Shown here one piece after another: positions 38,109 through 46,499 of a DNA stretch of 64,000 nucleotides; position 1 is the first letter of the stretch; the number at the start of each line of letters is the position of its first letter. The DNA lies in NCBI GenBank assembly GCA_015061165.1, contig SUXC01000005.1:62001-126000 (forward strand). Direction: 5' to 3'. Below the pieces are notes generated by a model. The model was not told the DNA's origin and made no database searches. It saw only the letters and a list, made by a program, of their open reading frames with translations. The position numbers and the translations under genes are program-made. Source of the stretch: Bacteroidales bacterium (lineage in GTDB: Bacteria > Bacteroidota > Bacteroidia > Bacteroidales > Paludibacteraceae).

Positions 38109-38654
38109 ATGAAGAAGTTTTTTGGAATATTTATGCTCATGTTGCTAACATGCAATGTGTTGGCGGAGGATGTGATTTATCCTAGTGTGACCGCGTCACC
38201 CCTATCACGCAAAGGTAATAAGTACTACTACAATGGCGAGAAGATCAGCCAAAGGGATTGTCAAGCATATCTTTTGTTCAATGCTGATGAAGATATCTAT
38301 AATCAATTCCGTAAGGGACGTCAGATGTATAGTACAGGTTGGGGATTGCTCGGAACAGGTTTAGCATTGGATGCTTTCGCTTTAGGGTTTACTCTTGGCA
38401 TTTGTTTACCATTTGAGCAAGACCCCGAACGCCCAACAATGGGTCCTATGCTTGGCGTAATGCTGATAAGCCTCCCCATAGCTGCGGGGGGATTAGCTTT
38501 TACTATTACGGGTATTCCGTTGGTATGCGTTGGTCAAAAAAAGATGAAGAATAGTTTTGATGCATACAATGTTTCACTGTTATCAACCCATATCCAACCC
38601 GAATTGCGCCTACAAGCCAACATCAATGGCATAGGATTGGTATGTAGTTTTTAA
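38109..38654 (+). CDS. Membrane protein A2 (paralogue of A1)
   Basis: 181 aa. Signal peptide ending near TCNVLAE, then KYYYNGEKISQRDCQAYLLFNADEDIYNQFRKGRQMYSTGWGLLGTGLALDAF, a second hydrophobic segment and IPLVCVGQKKM, ending NGIGLVCSF. It lies 13 bp after L1 and 12 bp before L2. Confidence 0.8.
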   Translation: MKKFFGIFMLMLLTCNVLAEDVIYPSVTASPLSRKGNKYYYNGEKISQRDCQAYLLFNADEDIYNQFRKGRQMYSTGWGLLGTGLALDAFALGFTLGICLPFEQDPERPTMGPMLGVMLISLPIAAGGLAFTITGIPLVCVGQKKMKNSFDAYNVSLLSTHIQPELRLQANINGIGLVCSF

Positions 38655-38666
38655 AATAGTTTTTTT

Positions 38667-39110
38667 ATGAAAAAGATTAAAAACAAATACCATTTATTGG
38701 TAAGCAGTCTGCTGACTACATTATTGGGATTCTTTGGTGTGTCATGTGATAGGGGAGGTGGTATGGTTTGTCTGTATGGTCCAATGCCTGTTGATGATAT
38801 GGCTGCATACAAAGTGACTGGACAGATAACTGATGAGCAAAACCAACCATTGGATTCTATGCGGGTACATTTCTATTTGGATCAATTTGTCCGTACGGAC
38901 GATTTCCATAGCGATAGTATTGGTGGATATCAAGTAGAGTTGTGGACATGGAAAGGAGCGGATACCTTGCATTTAGTTGTGTACGACCCAAAGAAAGAGT
39001 ACGATTCTTACACGACTAAAGTGGCTATATCAGACATGGATGCTCAACCGCATGAAGAGTTAAGTTGTTCCTATTCGGTAGAATTAGATATCCAACTCAA
39101 AAAGAAATAA
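38667..39110 (+). CDS. rSAM-associated lipoprotein L2
   Basis: 147 aa. MKKIKNKYHLLVSSLLTTLLGFFGVSCDRGG gives signal and lipobox. A Gly/Cys/Met stretch (MVCLYGPMPVDDMAAY) leads into VTGQITDEQNQPLDSMRVHFYL, as in L1. Tail DIQLKKK. Same family as L1, but with a longer segment between the lipid-anchor Cys and the YG motif. Confidence 0.85.
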   Translation: MKKIKNKYHLLVSSLLTTLLGFFGVSCDRGGGMVCLYGPMPVDDMAAYKVTGQITDEQNQPLDSMRVHFYLDQFVRTDDFHSDSIGGYQVELWTWKGADTLHLVVYDPKKEYDSYTTKVAISDMDAQPHEELSCSYSVELDIQLKKK

Positions 39111-39127
39111 CATTTCCTAGCCGCTCG

Positions 39128-39212
39128 AGGAAGTTGATTCGAGCGGAAATAATCGTTCGAACGAATGTGAGATAAGAATGTTGTTTAAGTTGTCGTTAAT
39201 TAAAAAATCCTT
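39128..39212 (+). promoter_or_regulatory. Leader of the rSAM gene with hairpin and kbl-like motif
   Basis: Hairpin CCGCTCGA/TCGAGCGG plus the palindrome TCGTTCGAACGA, then GTTGTTTAAGTTGT followed by a C/T change and GTTAAT, nearly identical to the segment in front of kbl. No TTG-N20-TAnnTTTG promoter is seen here. Confidence 0.5.
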
Positions 39213-40328
39213 ATGAACCTCCGCAAACGCATCATCTTCGAGCTTGAGCGGCTACGCCGCAAGAACCTTCAGCAGTTGCACCCGCTGCAACAACTCTTTT
39301 GGGAGTCTACCCTCCGTTGCAATGTCCATTGTCTGCACTGTGGTAGCGACTGCTCCAGCAGCGAAATCACACCCGATATGCCAGCCGAGGATTTCCTCCG
39401 TGTGATTGACCAGTCCGTTACCCCTCATGTGGATCCACATAAGGTACTAATCATCATCTCTGGAGGCGAACCACTTATGCGCACCGACCTCGCTCAGGTG
39501 GGCAAGGCACTCAAACAGCGTGGTTATCCTTGGGGTATGGTGACCAATGGTCTGGCGCTTACCGAAAAACGCTTCAAGGAACTCCTGCAAAGTGGTCTTC
39601 GCTCTATGGCGATTAGCTTTGATGGCATGGAACTTGACCATAACTGGCTTCGCCAACACCCCCTCGCTTTTGAGGGTGCCACTCGCGCTATCAAACTCGC
39701 AGCGGCACTACAGCGCAGCGATCTACCATCTACAGGCGCAGCCGTTCTACAGCGTAGCGCTCTCACTTGGGATGTGGTAACATGCGTGAACCAACGCTCT
39801 ATCCGTCATTTGGATGAGATGCAGCAGTATCTATGGTCTATTGGTGTGCGCAACTGGCGATTGATCACCATTGACCCTATGGGGCGCGCAGCAGAAAATC
39901 CCGAACTGTTGCTCACGCCCGAGCAGCACCGTTACGTATTGGATTATATCCGCGAGAAACGCAAAGAGGGTTTGCATATCTCCTACTCCTGCGAGGGCTT
40001 TATGCCTGATTATGAGGGCGAAATCCGTGATCACCTCTTTCATTGTGCAGCAGGCGTGAGTGTGGCAAGTATTTTGATTGACGGCAGTATTTCGGCATGC
40101 ACGAGTATCCGAGGTAAGTACTATCAGGGCAATATCTACCACGATGATTTTTGGGATGTCTGGGAAAATCGCTTCGAACCCTACCGCAATCGTGAGTGGA
40201 TGAAGCAGTTGGAGCCATGCAAAGACTGCAAGCTCTTCTGCTACTGCGAGGGTGGGGGCATGCACCTCCGCCGAGAAGACGGCTCGCTCATGCTCTGTCA
40301 TTATAATAAATTATTAGCACAAGCATAA
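39213..40328 (+). CDS. Radical SAM/SPASM enzyme of the rSAM/lipoprotein system
   Basis: 371 aa. The radical SAM cluster CNVHCLHC (Cys36, 40, 43) lies in WESTLRCNVHCLHCGSDC, followed by SGGEPLMR and the TIM-barrel body. The C-terminal SPASM-type Cys set (FHCAAGVSV, SACTSIRG, EPCKDCKLFCYC) would bind extra Fe-S clusters. The sequence matches the enzyme partner (TIGR04133-like) of the lipoproteins just upstream. It probably modifies a peptide substrate. An unusual segment with two LQRS copies (about residues 166-182) lies before DVVTCVNQRS. It has no own promoter of the common class. Confidence 0.9.
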   Translation: MNLRKRIIFELERLRRKNLQQLHPLQQLFWESTLRCNVHCLHCGSDCSSSEITPDMPAEDFLRVIDQSVTPHVDPHKVLIIISGGEPLMRTDLAQVGKALKQRGYPWGMVTNGLALTEKRFKELLQSGLRSMAISFDGMELDHNWLRQHPLAFEGATRAIKLAAALQRSDLPSTGAAVLQRSALTWDVVTCVNQRSIRHLDEMQQYLWSIGVRNWRLITIDPMGRAAENPELLLTPEQHRYVLDYIREKRKEGLHISYSCEGFMPDYEGEIRDHLFHCAAGVSVASILIDGSISACTSIRGKYYQGNIYHDDFWDVWENRFEPYRNREWMKQLEPCKDCKLFCYCEGGGMHLRREDGSLMLCHYNKLLAQA

Positions 40329-40360
40329 TTAAAATGAAATTTGATAGATTACTAAATGAT

Positions 40361-41524
40361 ATGAAGAAGATTTTGCTATTTGTATGCGTTTGCATGGGAG
40401 TAATGTTAGTAAGTTGTGAACTTAATGGTCCTTCTCTAAAGAAGGTGGTTACAGGAGACGCTACAAACATCACAGATTATTCCGCTCAATTGCATGGAAC
40501 GTTGAATGTAGATCCCGAAGGCTATGGACATTTGTATTATGGCATAATAATAGCCAAATCACAAGAGGAAATTAAAAACCATGAGGGCAAATACTACGAA
40601 TCCATTACCTTGGAGGGTCGGGATTTCTTAGTAAACGTATATGGCTTATCGCCTAATACAAAATACTACTATTGTACTTGGGTGGCAATCAATCAGATTG
40701 ATAATAAATCTTTCGGAAAGATGAAAGCATTTACAACATTGGACGGCACTGGTGTGCCTGAAGGAGAGGAACACCCTAACACCAATTATGTGGCTAAGCC
40801 CTTCTCTGTGGGGTCGAAACGTCAAGTATATTTCTCTCCCGGTAACTTGCAGTATCAGCCCAATGCCACCATCTGGCGTTTTGCTATCCAACAGGTGGAT
40901 TATCTGGGGGCAGCCAATCGAAACACAGCATTGACCTACGACGGATGGATTGATCTGTTCGGTTGGAGTACCGAAGAAGGATTCTCCTATTTTGGTGTGA
41001 GCACCGATACGGCAGCCAACTACTATAGTGGCAATTTCAAGGATTGGGGCTGCAAGCGCATAGGTAAAGACGAAGCCAATACGTGGCGCACATTGAGCTT
41101 GGATGAGTGGTCGTATCTGACATCCAAGCGAAATAACTGCCGTGAACTCATTGGCTGTGCGATGGTGATGGACGTTAAAGGATTGATCCTATTGCCTGAT
41201 GATTGGCAATGTCCTGAAGGAGTTACTTTCAAACCAGGCTTCTATCCATCGGAAGACAAAGCTGGCTATGGCGCGCATCAGAACATAGATGAAAATGAGT
41301 GGCAAGCCCTTGAGCATGCAGGCGCAATTTTCTTGCCAGCAGCTGGCTATCGTGCAGGATTAGATATAGGCAATGTGCAAATAGATGCCTTCTACTGGTC
41401 TTCCACCGCCAATGAGAAGAATAAGTCCTATTATATGTTCTTCTCAGCGGGTGGGGCAGAGATGCGTACCCGAGAGCGCTATCACGCACATAGTGTACGA
41501 TTGGTGAGAGACGTCAATAAATAG
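40361..41524 (+). CDS. Lipoprotein with fibronectin-like N-terminus and FISUMP/DUF1566-like C-terminus
   Basis: 387 aa from the ATG at 40361; a start at 40334 would add 9 residues. Signal and lipobox: LLFVCVCMGVMLVSCELNG. Residues 25-130 form a beta-sandwich (ATNITDYSAQLHGTLNVDP, YGLSPNTKYYYCTWVAI). The C-terminal 250 residues match the Fibrobacter-major-paralogous-type domain (VYFSPGNLQYQP, LSLDEWSYLTSKR, FLPAAGYR, FYWSSTANEKNKSYYMFF, VRLVRD). A surface protein of unknown ligand, ended by a strong terminator. Confidence 0.82.
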   Translation: MKKILLFVCVCMGVMLVSCELNGPSLKKVVTGDATNITDYSAQLHGTLNVDPEGYGHLYYGIIIAKSQEEIKNHEGKYYESITLEGRDFLVNVYGLSPNTKYYYCTWVAINQIDNKSFGKMKAFTTLDGTGVPEGEEHPNTNYVAKPFSVGSKRQVYFSPGNLQYQPNATIWRFAIQQVDYLGAANRNTALTYDGWIDLFGWSTEEGFSYFGVSTDTAANYYSGNFKDWGCKRIGKDEANTWRTLSLDEWSYLTSKRNNCRELIGCAMVMDVKGLILLPDDWQCPEGVTFKPGFYPSEDKAGYGAHQNIDENEWQALEHAGAIFLPAAGYRAGLDIGNVQIDAFYWSSTANEKNKSYYMFFSAGGAEMRTRERYHAHSVRLVRDVNK

Positions 41525-41539
41525 TTTCTATAAATAATC

Positions 41540-41578
41540 AAAAGAAAGAGCCGAAGTTATACCTCGGCTCTTTCTTTT
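41540..41578. terminator. Bidirectional terminator between the FISUMP lipoprotein and argS
   Basis: A 15-bp stem (AAAAGAAAGAGCCGA / TCGGCTCTTTCTTTT) with a 9-nt loop, flanked by A and T runs, so it works in both directions for the convergent genes. Confidence 0.9.
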
Positions 41579-41608
41579 AGCTATAGGATATGTATTACCT
41601 TGTATTTA

Positions 41609-43420
41609 TTACATGCGATTTGGCACCTCAATGCCCAGCAATGCCATGGCACTCTTGATCACCTTGGCTACGATTTGAGCTAAGACAAGGCGCAAAGCGC
41701 GTTTGTCGGCATCAGCCTCGTTGAGGATACTATGATCGTGGTAGAAACTATTGAAGTCGCATGCCAACGCATACGCATAGTTGGCAATCACCGCAGGCGA
41801 GAACTCATCGCCCGCTTGGCGCACCGCCACAGGATAATCTACGAGGCGTTGGATGAGGGAGAGTTCTTTGTCAGAAAGAGTAACTGATTCAGAAATCGAG
41901 AGTCGGCAATCAATAGGGGTGTTGGCCTTGCGCAGCACGCTTTGGATACGGGCGTAGGTGTATTGGATGAACGGACCTGTATTACCATTGAAATCGATAC
42001 TCTCCTCAGGGTTGAAGAGCATGTTCTTGCGGGGATCGACTTTCAGAATGAAGTATTTGAGCGCACCCAAACCTACCACGCGAGCAATCTCGTTGGCCTC
42101 TGCCTCAGTGATGTCGGGCAGGGTGTTCACTTTGTCTTTGGAGATCTCTTTGGCGTCGGCAATCATCTGTGCCATAAGGTCGTCGGCATCTACCACCGTT
42201 CCCTCGCGGCTCTTCATTTTGCCGTTAGGGAGTTCCACCATACCATAGGAGAAGTGCACCAATTCCTTGCCAAATGGGAAACCAAGGCGATCGAGGAGGA
42301 TGCTCAGCACCTTGAAGTGGTATTCCTGCTCGTTGCCAACCACATACACCATCTTGTCGATAGGGTAGTCCTCGAAACGAAGTTTGGCTGTACCTATGTC
42401 TTGGGTCATATATACGGATGTGCCGTCTGCACGGAGAAGGAGTTTCTCGTCCAATCCGTTTTGTGCGAGGTCAGCCCATACACTACCATCTTCGCGGCGG
42501 TAGAAGTCGCCTTTGGCGAGACCGCGTTCTACTTCGCCTTTGCCTACGAGATAGGTGTCGCTTTCGTAGTAAATTTTATCGAAGCCCACGCCCATTTGCT
42601 TGTAGGTCTCATCAAAGCCCGCATACACCCATTCGTTCATCTTTTGCCACAGCGCACGTACCTCTGGGTCGTTTTGTTCCCATTTCACGAGCATAGCTTG
42701 TGCCTCCTTGATGAGTGGGGCCTCTTTCTTGGCTGTCTCCTCGTCCATGCCTTGTGCCATAAGCTCTTTGATTTGAGCCTTGTACTCCTTGTCAAAACGG
42801 ACATAGTAGTCGCCGATGAGGTGGTCGCCTTTCTTGCCACTATTCTCAGGTGTCTCGCCATTGCCGAACTTCTGCCATGCGAGCATAGATTTGCAGATAT
42901 GAATACCGCGATCGTTCACGATATTGGTCTTGACAACATTCCAACCATTTGCCTCTTGGATCTTAGCGATGGAGTAGCCCAGCAGGTTATTGCGTACGTG
43001 TCCGAGGTGCAAAGGCTTGTTGGTATTGGGTGATGAATACTCCACCATCATCAATGGTTTCTCGCCTTCACCGCGAGTCAGTTGTCCGTAGTTTTCTGTA
43101 TCCGCGATAGATTGCAGTTGCTCTACCCAATAACTTTGTGCGATGCTGAGATTTAAGAAACCTTGTACTGCGTTGAAGGAGGAGATGAGGCGATTGGCTA
43201 TTGGCGAAGGGCTATTGGTGAGCGTTTCGCCTACTTCTTGTGCCACTTGTGCAGGTGCTTTGCGTGCTGCTTTCACGAATGGGAAAACAACGAGGGTGAT
43301 GTCGCCTTCAAACTCTGCGCGAGTCTTTTGGAACTGCACTTGTGCGGGAGTGATGTCCACACTATATAGTTGTTTTACAACTTCTTGTACCTTGGGAATA
43401 AGTATTTCTTCTAATTTCAT
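41609..43420 (-). CDS. argS: Arginyl-tRNA synthetase
   Basis: 603 aa. Class I synthetase: YSSPNTNKPLHLGHVRNNLLG holds the HIGH-type motif (HLGH), AQEVGE marks the N-terminal Add-1 domain, and YARIQSVLRKA plus a C-terminal anticodon-binding helical domain close it. KMSKS is replaced by the family's usual looser form (GKMKSREGTVV). At about residues 68-77 (TNSPSPIANR) there is an extra peptide encoded by a heptad array. It is the last gene of the nadC-pepP-argS run. Confidence 0.96.
   Translation of the reverse strand: MKLEEILIPKVQEVVKQLYSVDITPAQVQFQKTRAEFEGDITLVVFPFVKAARKAPAQVAQEVGETLTNSPSPIANRLISSFNAVQGFLNLSIAQSYWVEQLQSIADTENYGQLTRGEGEKPLMMVEYSSPNTNKPLHLGHVRNNLLGYSIAKIQEANGWNVVKTNIVNDRGIHICKSMLAWQKFGNGETPENSGKKGDHLIGDYYVRFDKEYKAQIKELMAQGMDEETAKKEAPLIKEAQAMLVKWEQNDPEVRALWQKMNEWVYAGFDETYKQMGVGFDKIYYESDTYLVGKGEVERGLAKGDFYRREDGSVWADLAQNGLDEKLLLRADGTSVYMTQDIGTAKLRFEDYPIDKMVYVVGNEQEYHFKVLSILLDRLGFPFGKELVHFSYGMVELPNGKMKSREGTVVDADDLMAQMIADAKEISKDKVNTLPDITEAEANEIARVVGLGALKYFILKVDPRKNMLFNPEESIDFNGNTGPFIQYTYARIQSVLRKANTPIDCRLSISESVTLSDKELSLIQRLVDYPVAVRQAGDEFSPAVIANYAYALACDFNSFYHDHSILNEADADKRALRLVLAQIVAKVIKSAMALLGIEVPNRM
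43190..43220. repeat. 7-bp-period repeat inside argS
   Basis: CGATTGG, CTATTGG, CGAAGGG, CTATTGG in register, inside the coding sequence. Read on the minus strand it encodes NSPSPIAN. Confidence 0.8.
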
Positions 43421-43431
43421 ATATTCTTGTC

Positions 43432-43459
43432 TTTAAACTTTAAACTCTAAACATTAAAC
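43432..43459. repeat. 7-bp-period array, TTTAAAC family
   Basis: TTTAAAC twice, TCTAAAC, ATTAAAC between argS and pepP. The pepP stop (TTA on plus, 43454-43456) lies inside it. Confidence 0.75.
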
Positions 43460-45286
43460 TGCCAACGGCATGCATTTTTCCTTCAAGAAATCGGCTTCTT
43501 CCGCAGAAAGCAGTGGTGCAATCTCGCTATATACCCAAGCGTGGTAGTCATTGATCCACTGAATCTCCTCAGCAGTCATACGAGCGAGGTCAATCATACG
43601 CGTATCGTAATAGCACAGCGTAAGTGTCTCAAACTCAAGGAAAGTCTCGCCTGTAGTATGTGCTCCCAAATTGTTGCTCTCGCGCACAGCGATAAGGTTC
43701 TCAATACGGATACCATATTCGTTGGTGCGGTAGATACCTGGCTCATCGGAGCAGATATTACCTACTTGCATTGGATTAGGATTGTTGTCGGTACGGATAT
43801 TTTGTGGTCCTTCGTGGCAACCCATGAAGTGTCCTACCCCGTGTCCTGTACCATGACCGTATGTCATACCTTCTGCCCATAAGAATTGGCGAGCCAAAAT
43901 ATCCAATTGATTGCCACGTGTACCCTTAGGGAAACGTGCGCGAGCCAATGCGATATGTCCTTTCAGCACAAGCGTATAATCGCGTTTGACAGCATCAGGA
44001 ATCAATGCGGGATCGCCCACCCATACGGTGCGGGTGATGTCGGTAGTACCGTCAAGGTACTGTCCACCCGAGTCAAGCAACAATACTCCGCTACCATCAA
44101 TCGTAGCACACTGCTCGGGGGTAGCGTGGTAGTGCACAATAGCACCATTGCCCTTCCAACCCGCAATCGTACAGAAACTATCATCGGTGTAGTTCTCACC
44201 CATAGCGCGGAACTCACCCAATTTGGCTGCGAGGCTGATTTCATTGTGTCGGGATTCGAGATTCGGGATGCCATTGTCGGGATTCGTGAGTCGGGATTCC
44301 GATTCTAACCAATAGAAGAAACGGGTCAGTGCCACTGCATCCTTGCGCATAGCGATGCGTTCGCCTGCGAGTTCAACGGCGTTCTTCACACTCTGCATCT
44401 TCAGCACTGGACTGGGACTCACATTCACACGGCGAGCCACTGCGGGATTAATGGCTTCATAAAGTGCTTCATTAACCTTGTTGCCATCGTACATGATGCT
44501 GTCTGCCTTAATATGTTGCAGGTAATCAAACACCTGTTCGTACTCGCGTACGCACACGTTAATCCTATTTAAGTATGTGCGCGCAGCATCGTCCAACTTG
44601 TTGGGGGCGACAAAGATAGTACATTGGTTCATCTCCACTACCACATAACTGATAAGGCATGGTGTATAGTCCACATCTTTGCCACGGATATTGAGTAGCC
44701 AACCTATCTCATCAAGTGCAGAGATTACGAGTGCCTGACAATGGCGTTCTTGCAAGGCTTGGCGCACACGTGCTAACTTACTTGCTACACTTTCGCCTGT
44801 GTATTTCTCCTCGTACTCATAGAGCAAGGAAGTAGGGATAGCAGGACGGTTTTCTGTCCAAAGTGGGGAAATTAAATCAATAGATACGAGTGACAAACCA
44901 CCTTCTTCTAAGCTAACTTGTAAATCGCGGTAGCCATTGACACTATACATTTCGGGATTAACTGCCACTGCACCTTGAATGTTTTTACATAGCCATTCGG
45001 GTATGGTGGGGCAGTCGATGTCGCTCTCGCGCATGAGTTCGACAGTAGTGCCTTGCAGTTCGGCTTCTGCTTGGAGGTAATAGCGGCTATCTGTCCAAAG
45101 CAGTGCTTTGTCCATGGTAATCACTGCGGTGCCTGTCTCGCCGAGAAATCCTGTAATCCAAGACATCTCGGTCCAGTGCTCTGCCATATATTCACTTGCA
45201 TGTGGGTCGGTACCTGGTACGATACATGCACAAACGCCATGCTCTTGCATGAGCGCGCGTAGTGCGGAAAGACGGGAAGGAATCAT
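43454..45286 (-). CDS. Aminopeptidase P family protein (Xaa-Pro aminopeptidase)
   Basis: 610 aa. The three-domain, long form. N-terminal creatinase-like domains (ACIVPGTDPHASEYMAEHW, LLWTDSRYYLQAEAEL), then the metallopeptidase core with the metal ligands in LLLDSGGQYLDGTTDITRTVW, GHGTGHGVGHFMGCHEGP, SDEPGIYR and GIRIENLI. It removes N-terminal residues before Pro. Residues about 328-347 (SESRLTNPDNGIPNLESRHNE) are an insertion encoded by eight heptads, placed between helix WLE and EISLAAKL. Confidence 0.92.
   Translation of the reverse strand: MIPSRLSALRALMQEHGVCACIVPGTDPHASEYMAEHWTEMSWITGFLGETGTAVITMDKALLWTDSRYYLQAEAELQGTTVELMRESDIDCPTIPEWLCKNIQGAVAVNPEMYSVNGYRDLQVSLEEGGLSLVSIDLISPLWTENRPAIPTSLLYEYEEKYTGESVASKLARVRQALQERHCQALVISALDEIGWLLNIRGKDVDYTPCLISYVVVEMNQCTIFVAPNKLDDAARTYLNRINVCVREYEQVFDYLQHIKADSIMYDGNKVNEALYEAINPAVARRVNVSPSPVLKMQSVKNAVELAGERIAMRKDAVALTRFFYWLESESRLTNPDNGIPNLESRHNEISLAAKLGEFRAMGENYTDDSFCTIAGWKGNGAIVHYHATPEQCATIDGSGVLLLDSGGQYLDGTTDITRTVWVGDPALIPDAVKRDYTLVLKGHIALARARFPKGTRGNQLDILARQFLWAEGMTYGHGTGHGVGHFMGCHEGPQNIRTDNNPNPMQVGNICSDEPGIYRTNEYGIRIENLIAVRESNNLGAHTTGETFLEFETLTLCYYDTRMIDLARMTAEEIQWINDYHAWVYSEIAPLLSAEEADFLKEKCMPLAV
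44249..44304. repeat. 7-bp-period array inside pepP, 8 units
   Basis: TCGGGAT, TCGAGAT, TCGGGAT, GCCATTG, TCGGGAT, TCGTGAG, TCGGGAT, TCCGATT, exactly 56 bp in register. It is the complement of the GACTCCC/GAATCCC family seen between fmt and nadK. Confidence 0.9.
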
Positions 45287-45290
45287 GATG

Positions 45291-45318
45291 AGTTTTAAGT
45301 TTAAAGTTGATAGTTGAA
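45291..45318. repeat. 7-bp-period array, AGTTTAA family
   Basis: AGTTTTA, AGTTTAA, AGTTGAT, AGTTGAA between pepP and nadC. Confidence 0.7.
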
Positions 45319-45337
45319 AGGCTGGGCAGCAGAGCTG

Positions 45338-46204
45338 CTATTTTACGGCTTTAAAGGACATGTCAAGGCTCTTGATAGAATGGGTGAGAGCACCTACGCT
45401 GACAAAATCCACACCCGTGATAGCATAGTCGTGGATAGTGTCAATGGTGATACCACCACTAGACTCAATCTCAATATGTTTGCCATTCTCCTTCTCCCAT
45501 GCACGGATAATCTCCACTGCACCCTTGGTGCGCTCAGGAGAGAAGTTATCCAACATGATACGGTCGGGGATATTGGTGGTAAGTGCTTCGTGAATTTCAT
45601 CCTCGTTGCGTGTCTCAATCTCAATACGCAAGTCTTTGCCCTTCTCCTCGCAATATTTCTTAGCACGTGTGAGGGCAGCTGTAATACCACCCGCGAAATC
45701 CACATGGTTATCCTTCAGAAGAATCATATCGAATAGACCAATACGGTGGTTCATACCGCCACCAATGAGGACTGCTTCCTTCTCCAAGTAGCGCAGACCT
45801 GGGGTCGTCTTGCGGGTATCAAGTACGTGGCAATCGGTATCTGCAATCAAACTTTGATATCGGTGTGCCGTGGTGGCTACACCAGACATACGCTGCATGA
45901 CATTGAGCATCGTGCGCTCAATCTGCAATAGACTGAGTTCCTTGCCATATACGCGGAAAGCAATATCGCCAGGCTTGACGTGTGTACCATCTTCGATAAA
46001 CTGCTCCATACGACACTCAGGGTCGAAGTAAGCAATGATTTGTTTGGCTACTTCAATACCAGCAATAATGCCTTCTTCCTTCACAATCAACTGTTGGCAA
46101 CCCATTTCGGTATCAGGGATGCAACTGAGAGAGGTATGGTCGCCATCGCGAATATCTTCTTCAAACCAGATGGCAATGAGTTTTTGTAATTCTTTTGTAT
46201 CCAT
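45338..46204 (-). CDS. nadC: Nicotinate-nucleotide pyrophosphorylase (carboxylating)
   Basis: 288 aa from the ATG at 46204; the ORF track extension runs through the promoter. It converts quinolinate and PRPP to nicotinate mononucleotide. Seen: DIRDGDHTSLSCIP, LSLLQIERTMLNVMQRMSGVAT, VLDTRKTTPGLRYLEKEAVLIGGGMNHRIGLFDMILLKDNH, IEIETRNEDE, IMLDNFSPE, IEIESSGGIT and VSVGALTHS. It is the first gene of a minus-strand run with pepP and argS. Confidence 0.96.
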   Translation of the reverse strand: MDTKELQKLIAIWFEEDIRDGDHTSLSCIPDTEMGCQQLIVKEEGIIAGIEVAKQIIAYFDPECRMEQFIEDGTHVKPGDIAFRVYGKELSLLQIERTMLNVMQRMSGVATTAHRYQSLIADTDCHVLDTRKTTPGLRYLEKEAVLIGGGMNHRIGLFDMILLKDNHVDFAGGITAALTRAKKYCEEKGKDLRIEIETRNEDEIHEALTTNIPDRIMLDNFSPERTKGAVEIIRAWEKENGKHIEIESSGGITIDTIHDYAITGVDFVSVGALTHSIKSLDMSFKAVK

Positions 46205-46242
46205 ATTTTTGGTGTAAAGTGTAAATACTCGAAATATGGCGA

Positions 46243-46273
46243 CAAAGGTACAAAAAAAAATGCAAATATACAA
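46243..46273 (-). promoter_or_regulatory. nadC promoter
   Basis: On the minus strand, TTG at 46273-46271 and TACCTTTG at 46250-46243, 20-bp spacer, with the same TGCA + T-run spacer as secA and pdxJ. Confidence 0.85.
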
Positions 46274-46363
46274 TCTTTTTCAAAAATAGGGGGTGTTTTG
46301 CTACTTGGACTTTGCAAAATATAGAAATAAGCAGTAAAAATAGTATTTTTTTAGTACTTTGTA

Positions 46364-46394
46364 TTGCATAGTATTATAAAAAGTAGTACCTTTG
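46364..46394 (+). promoter_or_regulatory. Promoter of the PepSY-PspC-PadR-GIN run
   Basis: TTG at 46364 and TACCTTTG at 46387, 20-bp spacer, followed by CAGCG. Confidence 0.85.
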
Positions 46395-46499
46395 CAGCGA
46401 AATTCAAATTTTTGGCACACTTTTTGAGTAGGATGAGGTATAGTAGTAAATAGAGACTACTGGTTAATGAATAGTAAAAACTTTTAATTTGAATGACCT

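Larger units (their letters stand above)
46205..46499. other. Divergent intergenic region nadC / PepSY-like gene
   Basis: No gene. It contains a short TGTAAAG-type heptad pair (46211-46225), the nadC promoter on minus and the PepSY-gene promoter on plus, followed by a leader of about 100 nt. Confidence 0.7.

Noticed and set aside
41942-43033. 363-aa plus-strand ORF across argS
   Set aside because: Antisense shadow of ArgS; the composition (His/Val/Phe-rich) mirrors the complementary codons and no domain is visible.
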